The notes beneath the pieces are model-generated. The model was given only the letters and a program-made list of their open reading frames with translations. It ran no database searches and had not been told where the DNA came from. A stretch of DNA of 64,000 bases, from NCBI GenBank assembly GCA_030272155.1, contig CP126207.1, positions 930,001-994,000 of the forward strand, given 5' to 3'. Of this stretch, positions 1 to 11,223 are shown piece after piece. Positions within the stretch are counted from its first letter, which is position 1. Each line of letters begins with the position of its first letter. The position numbers and the translations under genes were made by a program. This DNA comes from Tetradesmus obliquus. Taxonomy: Eukaryota; Chlorophyta; Chlorophyceae; Sphaeropleales; Scenedesmaceae.

Positions 1-50
1 TTATATGTAGGCCACTTGTTCGCTACGTTTGTACCATGCCCAGCTGAGAC
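1..50 (+). repeat. Fragment of the window-end repeat / left inverted motif
   Basis: Bases 1-46 are identical to 4283-4328, the outer end of the repeat at 3391-4328. Bases 22-50 are also the inverted partner, with one mismatch, of 3602-3630. This is either the end of another repeat copy lying mostly outside the window or the left terminus of the transposon that follows. Confidence 0.75.
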
Positions 51-154
51 GGGTCAAACTCCATGATGCCGCAGGCTGTTGTTTGACCTGACCAGTTACT
101 TCTGTTCACACTGCTGCTAGAAGCACAGCTAACATATCCATACGTTTTGGATTC

Positions 155-2358
155 ATGCCTGCAGGGGGGCTGTCCATGGTGCGCAAGCACCCTTCAGGAT
201 GGAAGAGCAACCGCAGCACCACGGCCATGAGGGTGGCGGCGGTGGTGTGTGTGATAATGGCTTTGACCACAGCTGACGAAAAGTTTACGCCCGCATATTA
301 TTACAGAGAGCAGTACCCTGACTACGCCAAGGAGGTACACGGGGACCTGAACCGGTTCTGCAAACTTCATCACAAGAACTTCACAGCAAACGGCACAGTG
401 GCTACACCCAAGCATGGCGGCAGGCCCTCAAATGTCCCACATGCTGTCGCCTTCCATGCCAGCACAATATTCAAGGCTGGCAAGGTGGTAAAGGCCTACC
501 CATCGGCAGATTCAAAGAGAAAGGTTGATGTGCACGTGTGGTGGACTTCAATCGAAGTCGCATGTCAGGAAAATGACACACTGCGCCAGCTGTGCACTGA
601 CTACAACATCACACCCAAGAGACTGCTGAAGTACATGAAATGGGCTGACCCCGACCTGGTGCGCAGGAGAATAGATGTGAAGCTGGACTTGACAAAGATA
701 CAGAAACAAAGGCGAAAGGCAGCAGCTGCGGCGCTGTGGCAGAAGTACCAAAGTGACCCCGACATGCTGCAGCGCATATATTTCATTGATGAGTGCAAAT
801 TCTGGATGTCAGACCTGGCAGGCGGCTCCGTCAAGGTCTATTGTGATGCACACGATGAAAACGTGCATGCTGTGCTGCCATGCAAATGGATGCGCAAGGG
901 CAAGGACGCAGAGCCGGTCAAGTTGCACTTTGTCTGCGCCGTCAACGCTGTGCACGGGCCCGTCTACTGCAAGTTTGTCACCGGCACAACAGACAACAAG
1001 GACCATGCTGGCAACCTCAATGTACCGTACATGGTGAGTGTGCGCTGCTACTGCGCAGGCGCCTGCCATCAAAAGACATGCCAGCCCTGCTGTACTGTGT
1101 AGTAACAGTCCCGCAGTGCTTTTTTTAGTGCTGTAGTGAAGCTGCAGCGCTGCCCGTCCTCTGCTGTGAACATAACAGCAGAGTAACTTGGTGACAGTAC
1201 AATGACACCACCTGCAGCAGCAAGCTGGAAACCAATGTGCAAGGATTGGTGCATGTCACATCCGCGCGTGCTCACGCGCAGCACACTGCCCCCTGGCTGC
1301 AGCCAGTTGTCATATGCTGCAGCGCAGAACTCAAAGTCGCGCTCCAGCACCTGCTGCCTGCTGCTGCTGTAATAACCCTTGTCATGACATGAGCCATCAG
1401 CTTGAATCAGCATGTTGTGCTGTGCATGGAGGAAATCAATCCGCCCATCCCACCAGTCCACTGCTACCTGAGCACACATACTGCTGCTGATGCCTAACCA
1501 ATACAGCATGCACACCAGCTGCTCCTCGCTTGTGTGCATGTAGCCCATGCATGTGCCAACCATATCAGCCAGCACACATGCACACATCTTGCACTGAAGC
1601 GCTGCTGCTGTGGCGACTGCACGCGGCGCGCAGAACTTGAAGTGCTGCACACCTGGCAAGCAGCCAGTCAAGCCCCAGAACAATCTCTGCCCCCTCATAG
1701 ACTTGGTGATGTATCTGACCTTGTCTGCACTGAGCCTGATGTAGAAGCGTCCCATCGCATCCATCCACACCGCTGCGTTGCGCTCCTGCGCTGCTAACAA
1801 GGCTGCGCGCTGCCAATCCGGCAATTCTTGCACCTGCAGTTGAAGGACAAACCAACCCAGCAGGCCAAGAGCATGACTCAGCTGGAGTTTGTTCACTGCA
1901 TGATGGAGATCAAAGACATAGCCAACCAACAGCAGGCGCAGCGCGGCACTACGCCGCTGTACATCTTTGACAACCCAAGTGTTCACCTGGGGAAGGATGG
2001 CCTACAGATGTTGGTTGCAGGTGGCATCAATGAAGATCAACTGCTGCACATTGCACCCTACTCCCCAGATTTCAACAAGCCCATTGAACATGCATTTGGC
2101 AGCCTCAAAGCAGCCTTCCGCAACTACTTGTATAACAGCTGCCAGCTGGGTGGTGCTGATGTGAAGCCGCGAGACCTGCAGCACGGCCTGTACAACACCT
2201 TTATGAAGATCACAGCTGCATCTGTCATGGCTGATGTATTGAAGCTGCCAGATTTGTGGAACATGGTGCGCAGCCGCAAGAGGAGTCTTTGTGTGTGCCG
2301 AGACGGGAAGCAGCGCCGCGGCACTGCTGGCGACTACCCCAGGAAAGACCAGCGCTGA
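155..2358 (+). CDS. Tc1/mariner (IS630) superfamily DDE transposase, two exons
   Basis: The gene would encode a cut-and-paste DNA transposase acting on the terminal inverted repeats of its own element. Exon 1 is 155-1033 and exon 2 is 1840-2358. They join in phase 0 through a GT-AG intron of 806 bp (donor GTGAGT, acceptor CTGCAG), giving about 465 residues. The catalytic triad is visible as IDE (D212), the FDN-SVH block (D337) and SPDFNKPIEHAF (E376). The spacing of 38 residues is longer than the 34 of classical Tc1 and includes an extra Lys inside the NPIE box. An N-terminal DNA-binding region is expected at residues 60-180, but I do not recognise a specific fold. The ORF is intact, so the element may have been active recently. 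The start codon is the first in frame; an internal start is possible. Confidence 0.8.
1069..1764 (-). CDS. Antisense ORF inside the transposase intron, PD-(D/E)xK (Vsr/DUF559)-like nuclease
   Basis: This ORF of about 231 residues lies antisense within the 806-bp intron; in frame it remains open to 1986, across exon 2. The block SEEQLVCMLYWLGI, then WDGRIDF, MLIQADGSCHD, ERDFEF and SVLRVS follows the order of the DUF559/Vsr-type restriction-like fold: helix, (I/V)DF strand, E-x-DG-x-x-H strand, a basic-D helix and a final VLRV strand. The usual Glu of the second strand is Gln here, so activity is uncertain. It could be a nested selfish nuclease, a second gene of the transposon, or a relic. No splice sites or promoter were identified for it. 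The family assignment rests on motif order seen by eye. Confidence 0.4.
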   Translation of the reverse strand: MDAMGRFYIRLSADKVRYITKSMRGQRLFWGLTGCLPGVQHFKFCAPRAVATAAALQCKMCACVLADMVGTCMGYMHTSEEQLVCMLYWLGISSSMCAQVAVDWWDGRIDFLHAQHNMLIQADGSCHDKGYYSSSRQQVLERDFEFCAAAYDNWLQPGGSVLRVSTRGCDMHQSLHIGFQLAAAGGVIVLSPSYSAVMFTAEDGQRCSFTTALKKALRDCYYTVQQGWHVF

Positions 2359-3390
2359 GTCTGCTGTTGTGCTGCTGCATGGCATGTAGGGATTGTGGCT
2401 GTCAGCTGCATGCAAGATGGCTGGCCAGCAGTGCACAGGGTGTCACTCAGAGAGCCCTTGAGCTCACCTGTTTGAGGGCACCTGCGCTTGTCGCCGTCCT
2501 GCATGTTCGCACCGCCCGGGGCTTGGGAGGTGCTGGCACCATGCTGCTGTAGGGTGGTTACTTCCTGGTGTTCACCTGAGAGCGAGTGTGGGAACAAAAT
2601 GGCATGTTCAGAAGCTTATTGTATGAGTAAACTACATGTGGATGTTGTGCTTTGGTGCTCAGACTTGTCAGGAGCGGTTCCTGCTTCAAACGACTGCTGC
2701 AAGGCAGCAAGGCACTTGGTGGCCATTTCACATACAGGCATTTGCAGTCATGCTGAATTGCCGAATGTAATGGTAAAATTCCTGTCATAATTCAACTACG
2801 CTCGAAGCTCTTGAACATGGCTCCTGCTGCTGTCACTCGCGTTGGTTGTGACGACTGTTGGCCTGCCAAGCGATATGCACGGAGCCTGCAAGAAACCTTG
2901 CGGTCGATTAACTTTTAAAATTGATGATTGATTTAAGCATGGCTTGAGCCGAAATAAACTGCGATATGGTGAAGAACTTCAAGACGGAAAGGTGCCCTGA
3001 AACAAGCCTGCTCCGAGCCACACAGCTGCCACGCTGCCAACTTATCATCGTCGACACATTGTGCAACGTACCTTTGGTTGAAGCAGAAAACCAATCCTGA
3101 CGGGCCCTCGCAAGCCCACGTTGCAGGTGAGCCTGACGGGTCAACACGGATGTCCAGAGCACTGCAGCTCGATCGCGTTGCTGCAGCACCTGCATACAAT
3201 TTGTTTTGAACATTGAACGACGTTAAACACAGCGCAGTGCTGAAAGGCTTCGCCAAAAAATTAGGTGGCAGCAGTGAGGCACCTGCTGGCACATGCTGCT
3301 GCTGTCACGCCCACCAACAACTGCAGTTGAAAAACACATGCCACCGTGATTCACAGCACACATAGCTGTAACGTTTCCTGTTGTCTGCTG
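2359..3390. other. Non-coding tail of the mobile region
   Basis: No credible gene is visible between the transposase stop and the inverted repeat. Short minus-strand ORFs near 2908-3292 lack recognisable motifs. The stretch is treated as the 3' part of the transposon. Confidence 0.5.
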
Positions 3391-4328
3391 CTGCTGCTGC
3401 TCCTGCCCAGGCAGATATCATATATTGCAAACAGTGCTACTGCCGCAGGAAAATCAGCTGCATACCCAGCAGCAGCAGGAGCACATCAGCCATAGCATAA
3501 AAAGGTAGGTGTGCACTTCAGGCACCAAGTCCAGGAACAGCAACAGAAGGGATGCAGTGCAGGCTAAGAACTGCTGCAGCAAAGGCTGGCATGCAATCAC
3601 AGTCTCAGCTGGGTATGGTACAAACGTAGCATCTGCATTTTGCAACAAATCAACACAGCTTGCAAGCAGACAGCCATGCTGGCATAGCAACCTGCTGTAT
3701 GTGGCAGGCACAGTAAGGCACAGCTGCCAGTGCTGCTGCTTTGGTTTGCTTGCATCCCAACTGCACAGCAGGGCCCCCACCTGCCAGCAGCAGCAGCTTC
3801 AAACTGCTAGTAATTTTGAGCTCCAGAATTCGCCTTGATCACACAAGAAGGATGTTTGCAGGAAACTGTGTAGAATACTAGTCCTCAACAAACTCTGTGC
3901 AGCCACACTAGCTGCACGCGCGCAGCAGCTGCCGGTGGGCCTGAAGCGGTGTTGCGCACTATGTAACAGATATGACAGTTGAAACTGTATGTGCAGCGCA
4001 CAGCGCCAAGCAGCAGAGCGCAACAGCAGCGGCAGGGCACTTGGCACACCAGAACTGCAGTGCCTGATCAGCCAGCAAGGGAAGCCCAGAAGTATTACAT
4101 TACACATCAAAACATGTTGCAGGCAGCAGCACCCACAGCAACACTCTACAGCGCAAGTTAACATATGTAACAGTCGAGTCGGGGCACTTCAGGGCAACGT
4201 GTTTTTAGCTCTTTTCTTGCAGTACACTGTGCCACTGCTAACAGCTCAAATTGATTTAGATTCGTCGTTGAAAGCTTGACATTTATATGTAGGCCACTTG
4301 TTCGCTACGTTTGTACCATGCCCAGCTG
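3391..4328 (+). repeat. Dispersed repeat, left copy (inverted at 63063-64000)
   Basis: About 938 bp match 63063-64000 in reverse complement almost base for base. Homology on the inner side stops exactly at CAGCTG (4328 and 63063), so this is a true element end; the other end runs past the window on the right. The segment 3606-4328 is itself bounded by inverted 25-bp copies of a motif beginning CAGCTGGG and ending ACGTAGC. No coding potential was recognised. Confidence 0.85.
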
Positions 4329-4422
4329 GTTACCTACGTTATACCCAACATCGCTCGACACATGTGTGTATTGAGCAATGGGTATACCGTCGTAACATTT
4401 CTCCCTTCTCTTATCATAGAGC

Positions 4423-6059
4423 TCAGTGTGTGACTTCACATACCGTCGTATGACGCCGGGCGTCGAGCACGGGCCCCGTGCTCTCATCCAACATTTCGTG
4501 TATAATTGCAACCACGCGTAGATCTAACGTAGCAAAATTCCACATATCTGCATGTGTGGGTTCTAGTAACAAACCGTTGGCAGGGTAGATACCTGTCAAC
4601 AAGCCTCCAAGTATACTGTCATTCTCGTATAACAAGTACTTCATGAAAGGATTGCACGCGGCTGACAGGTCGTCCACAAATCTAAAAGTGAACTGGAAAT
4701 GTTCTAAAACATGCATAACCATATTGCCATCAAATGCGGCATCCTCCACTCGACTGGTAACCCATGTAGGGGTGTACCATGTAACCCATGTAGGGGTGTA
4801 CCATCTTGTGGAGGTTCAAACCCAAACGTTGTATGTACTTCACCACCAGGAACCAGAGGCGTGTCCTGCAGAATCTGGCACATGCGATATATAAACTGGT
4901 ACTCATAATAATAAAGGTAGTAGTTTGCCATGAAAACAGCTGGGTTGATACCCATGGGTATCCCCTGTGTCTGGTGATACACCGAGTCACCAAACGTCAC
5001 ATACGCATTCTGTACTAGCAGTGTGACCATGTTGCATGCTTCCTGCAGGTCAAACAGGTAGAACTGCTGGCCGGAACGCTCCACGCCAAGCCTATCAGTC
5101 TTCATGCATCTCCTGTCATCGCCTCCCCTAGCAACCCTGCCGTAATCAAATGCTATGGAATCAAGCGTGTCACCAATATCAATCCACTGTGCTTCCTGAT
5201 ATTTATCACGATAAACTTTAAATAACTGCGTATCGGCTGTGTGTTTGCCCCAAACTAAATGTCGCAAAATCCAGTGTAGTTTATCTATCAAATTCTGCTG
5301 TGGGATGTTGGTGTATAACCTCGCAAAATCCCAACCTTGCCAACCACCACTCGCTACGAATTTCTCCTCCGTAAACCGGGTTCCATTGAAGGCACCCTGC
5401 GCTTCCGGAATTTTTGCAGACCGTGTAATGTAAAAACGTTCATCCATCCACCAAGAAACACCACACCTCCTCAACTGGAAACGCCACTCCCTGACCAGAT
5501 CAACATTGATGGCTCGGAAGAGGTCTGTGAGCCAGAGCGCTACTGGTTGCAAGCCATTGTCGCCGCTGCATGCCAGAAACCGCATCTGCAGGGGCCGTTC
5601 GTGCAACTTCACCAGCGCCTTGGCATATGGCAAAACCTGCAGTTTTGCTGCCATGCGCTGTGCTCGTGTCATGTCATTAGTGTCATACACGCAATAGACT
5701 TCTCGTGCCAGTGAATCGACTGCCTGCAGTAGTAAGTCAGTCACCACCTGCACCGCAGTGTGATTATCTGTGCTCAAAACCGCCGTGAAAAACTGACTTT
5801 GGAGGTCCCGCAGCAGACTCTCCACATAGAATTTCTTGCAGCTGACCGCATAGTTGTTGGACAGTTTGTCTGCCACAGTAACTATGAAATGTTTGTGCAG
5901 TTTTTGTATATAATCGCCAAACTCGTCATGCCATGCTGGAAAGACTGCATGAGGTGCATGTGCTTTGTTGGCACTGGTGAATCTAATGCCGTCTGCAAAC
6001 TTTGCAGATTGCAGCTGGCGGTCAATGTGACTCCTAAACCCGGCCGCCCATGGTGTCAT
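4423..6059 (-). pseudogene. Reverse transcriptase of a Penelope-like retroelement, frameshifted
   Basis: Two overlapping minus-strand frames, 4704-6059 and 4423-4749, together carry the reverse-transcriptase core. FARLYTNIP is the palm motif with its Asp, followed by HQTQGIPMG and then, in the second frame, FRFVDDLSA, the catalytic YxDD-type box. A later IYPANGLLLE block resembles Penelope-like and related fish/invertebrate elements with SLYTNIP and GIPMG boxes. The frame breaks near 4750, next to a 24-bp tandem duplication (4757-4780 and 4781-4804), so the copy looks inactive. I see no GIY-YIG endonuclease. The element abuts the repeat end at 4328. Reverse transcriptase is confident; the subclass is less so. 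Confidence 0.75.
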
Positions 6060-6626
6060 CCCTGGAGCGTTCAGCGTTACCTACTACGGTACTGGCACCG
6101 CTCTCGGACAAAAAAGTAAAAAATCGTTTTAATTTGAGCTCATTTAAGCTGACAAGCGGCTCTCCCGCATGCTGGTGCTAAACAGAACGGGACCAGCAGC
6201 AGTACTGCTGCATGAAGCAGCAGCGTGTGCGTGCATCGAGTTGGCCGGTGCTGTACAGCTGTCAACATACATGTCACTGCAATTTTTGCGAGGCGGATCG
6301 CTGGTGGCTGCACTGCAGCCTTTGTATGGTAGAGCCCGTGCAGAAGATGGGTGCCACCGGTGGAGGTACATCCAGTCACTGGACACTGAGTGGACACAAA
6401 GTTTGGTGTGTGCTTGCCCAGCACTGGCAGTGCAACGGCGCCACCCTGCAAGACCTGGTAAAGAGGTACTATGTCCTAGCTATGTAGTACCATGTCAAGC
6501 ATAGTATGCGGCCAACAGGCAACTGGGCCTGCAGCTCAGCAGGCTGCCTCTTCCAACTGAATCTCTACTTTTGTCTGCTGGCTGAGGGCCTTGTCTTTCT
6601 ACTTTATAAGAAAGCACTCTCTTCCC
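6060..6626. other. Intergenic, no gene seen
   Basis: This lies between the retroelement and the last exon of the glycosyltransferase and presumably contains the latter's 3' UTR. No RNA gene or conserved motif was seen. Confidence 0.5.
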
Positions 6627-7913
6627 TTAGCTGAAGTTCTGAGACAGCTCTCGCCGCATGCTGTCTCGAATGTGCTGCGCCCAATCTGCTTTCAAGCTGG
6701 GGCTGCTGCACTTGCTGCCGTCCCTGCTGCGCTGCAGCTGCAGCACCTCCCATCTGTCTGCTTTTGACACACCTGGCACTGCTGCTGCTGCTGCTGCATC
6801 TGGGCTGGCCTGTAGCGGCGGCTGCTGCACATCCCACTTGCACACAGACTTGACCTGCATGTAGGGACGCAAGGTGCAAGCAGGGCAACATGAGCAGGGT
6901 TTGCTGTTGCTTGCCACAAGTACAAGGAAACCTGTAGAACAACATCCCAATGCTGGCCGCCGCACCTGCAGGATCGCGTATGCCAGCCCAGCCCACCGCC
7001 CAGCAGGCTGACGCAGCTGCTCCCACAAACGCTTCAGACACCTTTTCAAACAGGCACGTTGCCGCCGCCGCACCTGCAGTATCGCGTATGCCAGCCCAGC
7101 CCACCGCCCAGCAGGCTGAACGCAGCTCCTCCCACAAACGCTTCAGAAACCTTTTCAAACAGGCACGTTGCCGCCGCCGTACCTGCAGGATCGCGTATGC
7201 CAGCCCAGCCCACCGCCCAGCAGGCTGAACGCAGCTGCTTCCACAAACGCTACAGAATCTGTAGAAAACACAAGCCCCAAGACTGCCCGCCGCACCTGCA
7301 GTATCGCGTAGGTCAGAGCATCCAGCTGTCCCAGCAGGTTGAATACCTCCAGCGCCTTGGCCCCAGCAGCAGCAGCCATACGCTGCATGCCTTCCCGGCC
7401 TTGGCCCCCGGCTTTGAACTTTTCCAGCAGCTCAGGGCCCCGCTGCAGCAGGTCGGCCAAGTCATACCCTACCGGCTCGAAGTGCACCCCGGATTCAAAG
7501 CGGTGTTCAAACCTGCAGCAGCGGCAGCAGCAGCAGCAGGTCAGCCAGAGCGCTGCTGGCTGCTGTAGCAGCGGCAGCAGCAGCAGGGTCTCTGTGCAGC
7601 ATGCAGGCACACATGCTGGTGGTACTGCTGGCGTGCAGGCTGTCTGAAGACCTGAGCAGCTGGGTAACGCTGCAGCAGCAGGAGCAGCAGCTGCTGCGGC
7701 AGCGTTGCAGCACACTCACGCGTCCTTGTAGGGCGACATGACCTTCAGAATTACACTGCTGCCTTGCAGGTACTGCAGTGGAAGCCTGTTGGGCGAGCCA
7801 TGGCCATCTATGCTCAGCTGCAACGCGTAGCTACCCCACTCCTCTTGTGGCGAGTAGTTGCGCAGCAACAGAGGCTTGAGGTCCTTCAGCAGCTGCTTAT
7901 CTTTTCCTGCAAT

Positions 7914-7944
<31 letters not shown>

Positions 7945-8165
7945 GGGCAGCGCCAAGAGCAGCGTGGTCAACAGCGCTGGAGGCAGCAGCAGTAAGAGAG
8001 GGTTGAGGTCCTTCAGCAGCTGCTAGTCCTTTCCGGCAAGCAAGCACCAGCAGCACCAGCTGCGCTGAGAGCAGCGTGGTCAGCAGCGCTGGAGTGAGCA
8101 ACAGGAGAGGGTTTGCAGTTCTTGAGCAGATGCTGGTCGTTTCCTGCAAGGGTGCGGCAGGCGGT

Positions 8166-8198
<33 letters not shown>

Positions 8199-11155
8199 CA
8201 GAAAGGGTAGAGTGGTGCAGTGCTGGCAGCGCTTGTGCGGAAGAAGTGATGGACAGACGGGTGAGTGGCATGCTCGGCTGCAACCCCAACCACAGCAGCA
8301 GCAGCTACAGCAGCTGCAGCTCACCTGCAGGGCCTACACTAGATCGTTACTTTGCAAGATGTGTGTGTGTAATGGGAAGCAACTCTTTTCATCAAGTGCA
8401 CCGCCTGTAAACACACACTTCGACCTTGCATGTTTTCAGCAGAAACCGCACACCTGCAGGGCCAAACAGCTCCAAGATCAGCTCATGCAACCCCACGTCC
8501 ATCCAGTTGCTGTGCCAACGCGCCAGCAGCGCCAGCGCCGAGCGCAGCAATGCAATCAACATTCACCAGCTATGTATCATCTATGCATCCTTGCAAACAT
8601 CAAACAACAACAAAGAAGCTCACCTGCAGGGCCCATTAGTTCCGGTATCAACTCGTGCAAGCCAACATCCATCCAGTCGCTGTGCGAGCGCGACAGCAGC
8701 GCCAAAGCAATGCGCTTGTTTGCTAGGGCCACACCCCAGGGCACCTGTAGCAGAGGCGAGGAGGTCCCCACTGGCTCCCATCCCCTGCTGCCGCCTGCAG
8801 GGTAAATCCATTGCAAGACAGCGTCATGGCATGCGCGTGTGTGTGTTGTGCGCTGCTATGTATAGATAGCTACATCACAGTATTTGGTTGAGTGAAAAGC
8901 AGGCAAAGCATGTGTATCAAGTCAAGGGCATGTTTGGCCAGTGTGCCCCCCAGGACACCTGCTGCAGCGAAGAGGAAGTCCCCATTAGCGCCTAACCCAG
9001 CCAGCTGCCTGCAAGTCGCATTACACACCACTATGTTTGACCGCTTACATGCAACATACAATCTCACTGTCGACAACGACGTGCTTGTTTGTTGATGCGG
9101 TTCAGTGGTTGTCAACTCACGGCCTGGACACACCTCAAACACGGTCTTCAACAGACCAGTACAGCGGCCCTATTTCAGCTCTGCCCACACCGCGTCTGGA
9201 TACACTGTCACGTATACAACATAGTCAACACCTGGAAATGTAAAGAAACAAACCACGCTCACCAGTGTTGCTGCCGCGCCAGATGAGCTGCGCTTTGCTG
9301 GGCTTGCCCCCAACCTTTTCCTGCAAGCAGCGCTGGTGCTGCTAGGGCTTATCGCAACACCTGAAACCCACAGCCCTGTGCCCACTACTCACCGGTGTTG
9401 CTGCCGCGCCATATGAGCTGCGCTTTGCTGGGCTTGCCCCCAACCTTTTCCTGCAAGCAGCGCTGGTACTGCTGCAGCACACTGGGCACGTATGACATGA
9501 ACTGCCAGGAGAACGGGTAGTTGAAGGCCCAACCCCTGCAGGAAAGGCAGGTAGGGTGCAATAAAACACATAGAACAGCGGCAAGGGTTCAGGGTAGGAC
9601 AGCAGGAGAGAGGGTAGTTCAAGATTGTTTATGGGGCTGCCAAGAGAACGGGTAATGAAGGCCCAGCCCCTACACAGACAAGCAGGGCAGGGTGCAGCAG
9701 AGCAGATACACAGCAGCGACTGCATGTGGAAAAGGGCTAATCTGAGAATGGGTAGCTGAAGGCCCAGCCTTTACACAGAAAAGCCGGGCATGGTGCAGCA
9801 GCAACACAACAAACACACGACAGCAGCGCTTGGGATGGGGAGCTGCAGAAGCGGTTGTATGTAACCTTGTCCTGCAAGCAGCGCTGGTACTGCTGCAGCA
9901 CGCTCGGCAGATGCGACAGGTGCTGCAAGGACAATGAGTGATTATATGCGCAGCTACAAATTCCAGCTCTGCACCCAAAGACATATGCATACACCAATTG
10001 GCTTCATTGCTAGCCTTGCATTCACGCATTCAATCGCGACTTTTCCGTCAACACGTAGTGCTAGCCTGCCTGCATGCATGCTGTCGAATGCCATCTCTCT
10101 GTCAACACCCACCTGTAGAACTTGGGCGCTGGCGCATCTGCTTTCTTTGCCTCGCCGCCGCCCGTCAGCAGCTGCGTGACGCTCACAGCACTGCCATCCT
10201 TCAACCGCACGCTGCTGCTGCTCTGCGCCTGCTGCACTGTATCCAGCCCTATCACTGTGTACTGTAGCACTGGTATGTCCAGCTCGCAGCGAGAGGGCTC
10301 ATCCGAAAATGACACCCATAGATCCACATCTGGAAAGCCCTTATACAGCCATACAGCCGTCAGCAGCATCTCTAGAAAGACATCCCGGTGCCACGCCAGG
10401 ATGTCATTTTTCTGGTGCTCATGGTCTGCGTAGACAACCCCCGACACAATTCTGTACCTGCAAGCACGCAACCAAACCAACCAAAGACGTGAAGATACAA
10501 GCAAAGTTCAGCTGCTATGTGCGCAATCGCCTCTCAGCTATGGTAGTGGCAGGCACATAAGCATGCAAGCGAAGAGGTGTTGTTCACATCTGTTCCATGT
10601 GCAGCTGCTGCGTGCACTGCGGCCCAGCTGTAGTTCCACCAGGCAGCTGAATGCAGTGCTGGCATGTGCAATCACATGCATGGCAGCAGAGGGAATGATG
10701 CCAGATGGTGCCAGGGCTCACAATATTCATCCTCTCTCATTGGCAGCAGAGGGAAACGACATGTGCAGCGCTAGCTTTAAGAAACTCATGTTTAAGTTGA
10801 TAACTAAGTTGATAGCGGAAATGCAACTTGTAGCATCTTGGTGCTGCGCTCGCGCCTTGGCGCGGCCACACACACACACAGCTGCAAACCTTAAGTGCAG
10901 CTGGATCCAAATCTGTTTCACACCTGCTGCATGTAGCGTTATCACGTTATTACTACAGCCGCTGCAGACGCAAGTGCTGTTGGGCTTTGACAGTTGTATG
11001 AACACACATGTCGAGCTATACAGCTGCCATACAGCAGACGTTGGCAGATGGTTGTCGGCTGTGACGTTGTGTGTGGCAGCTGCACCCACCTAAACAAGTG
11101 GTGCCCACACTTGGTAGTGAGCTCAGCGCGTGGGAGCTCTGCAGGCATCAACACC

Positions 11156-11223
<68 letters not shown>

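Larger units (their letters stand above)
22..3630 (+). mobile_element. Candidate Tc1/mariner-type DNA transposon
   Basis: A 29-bp sequence at 22-50 returns inverted at 3602-3630 with one mismatch, bracketing the transposase gene. Each arm carries a TA dinucleotide near its outer end, as expected for a superfamily that targets TA. The caveat is that the same 25-bp core also occurs at 4304-4328 and twice at the right end of the window. The boundaries could therefore belong to a larger composite repeat, in which a unit of about 4.28 kb restarts at 4304. Confidence 0.5.

Noticed and set aside
1828..2358. A separate small gene for the second half of the transposase
   Set aside because: The DDE motifs are split between 155-1033 and 1840-2358, and a phase-0 GT-AG intron joins them.
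3391..4328. Long terminal repeat of an LTR retrotransposon
   Set aside because: The second copy is inverted and 58 kb away. There are no TG...CA ends and no gag-pol between them.
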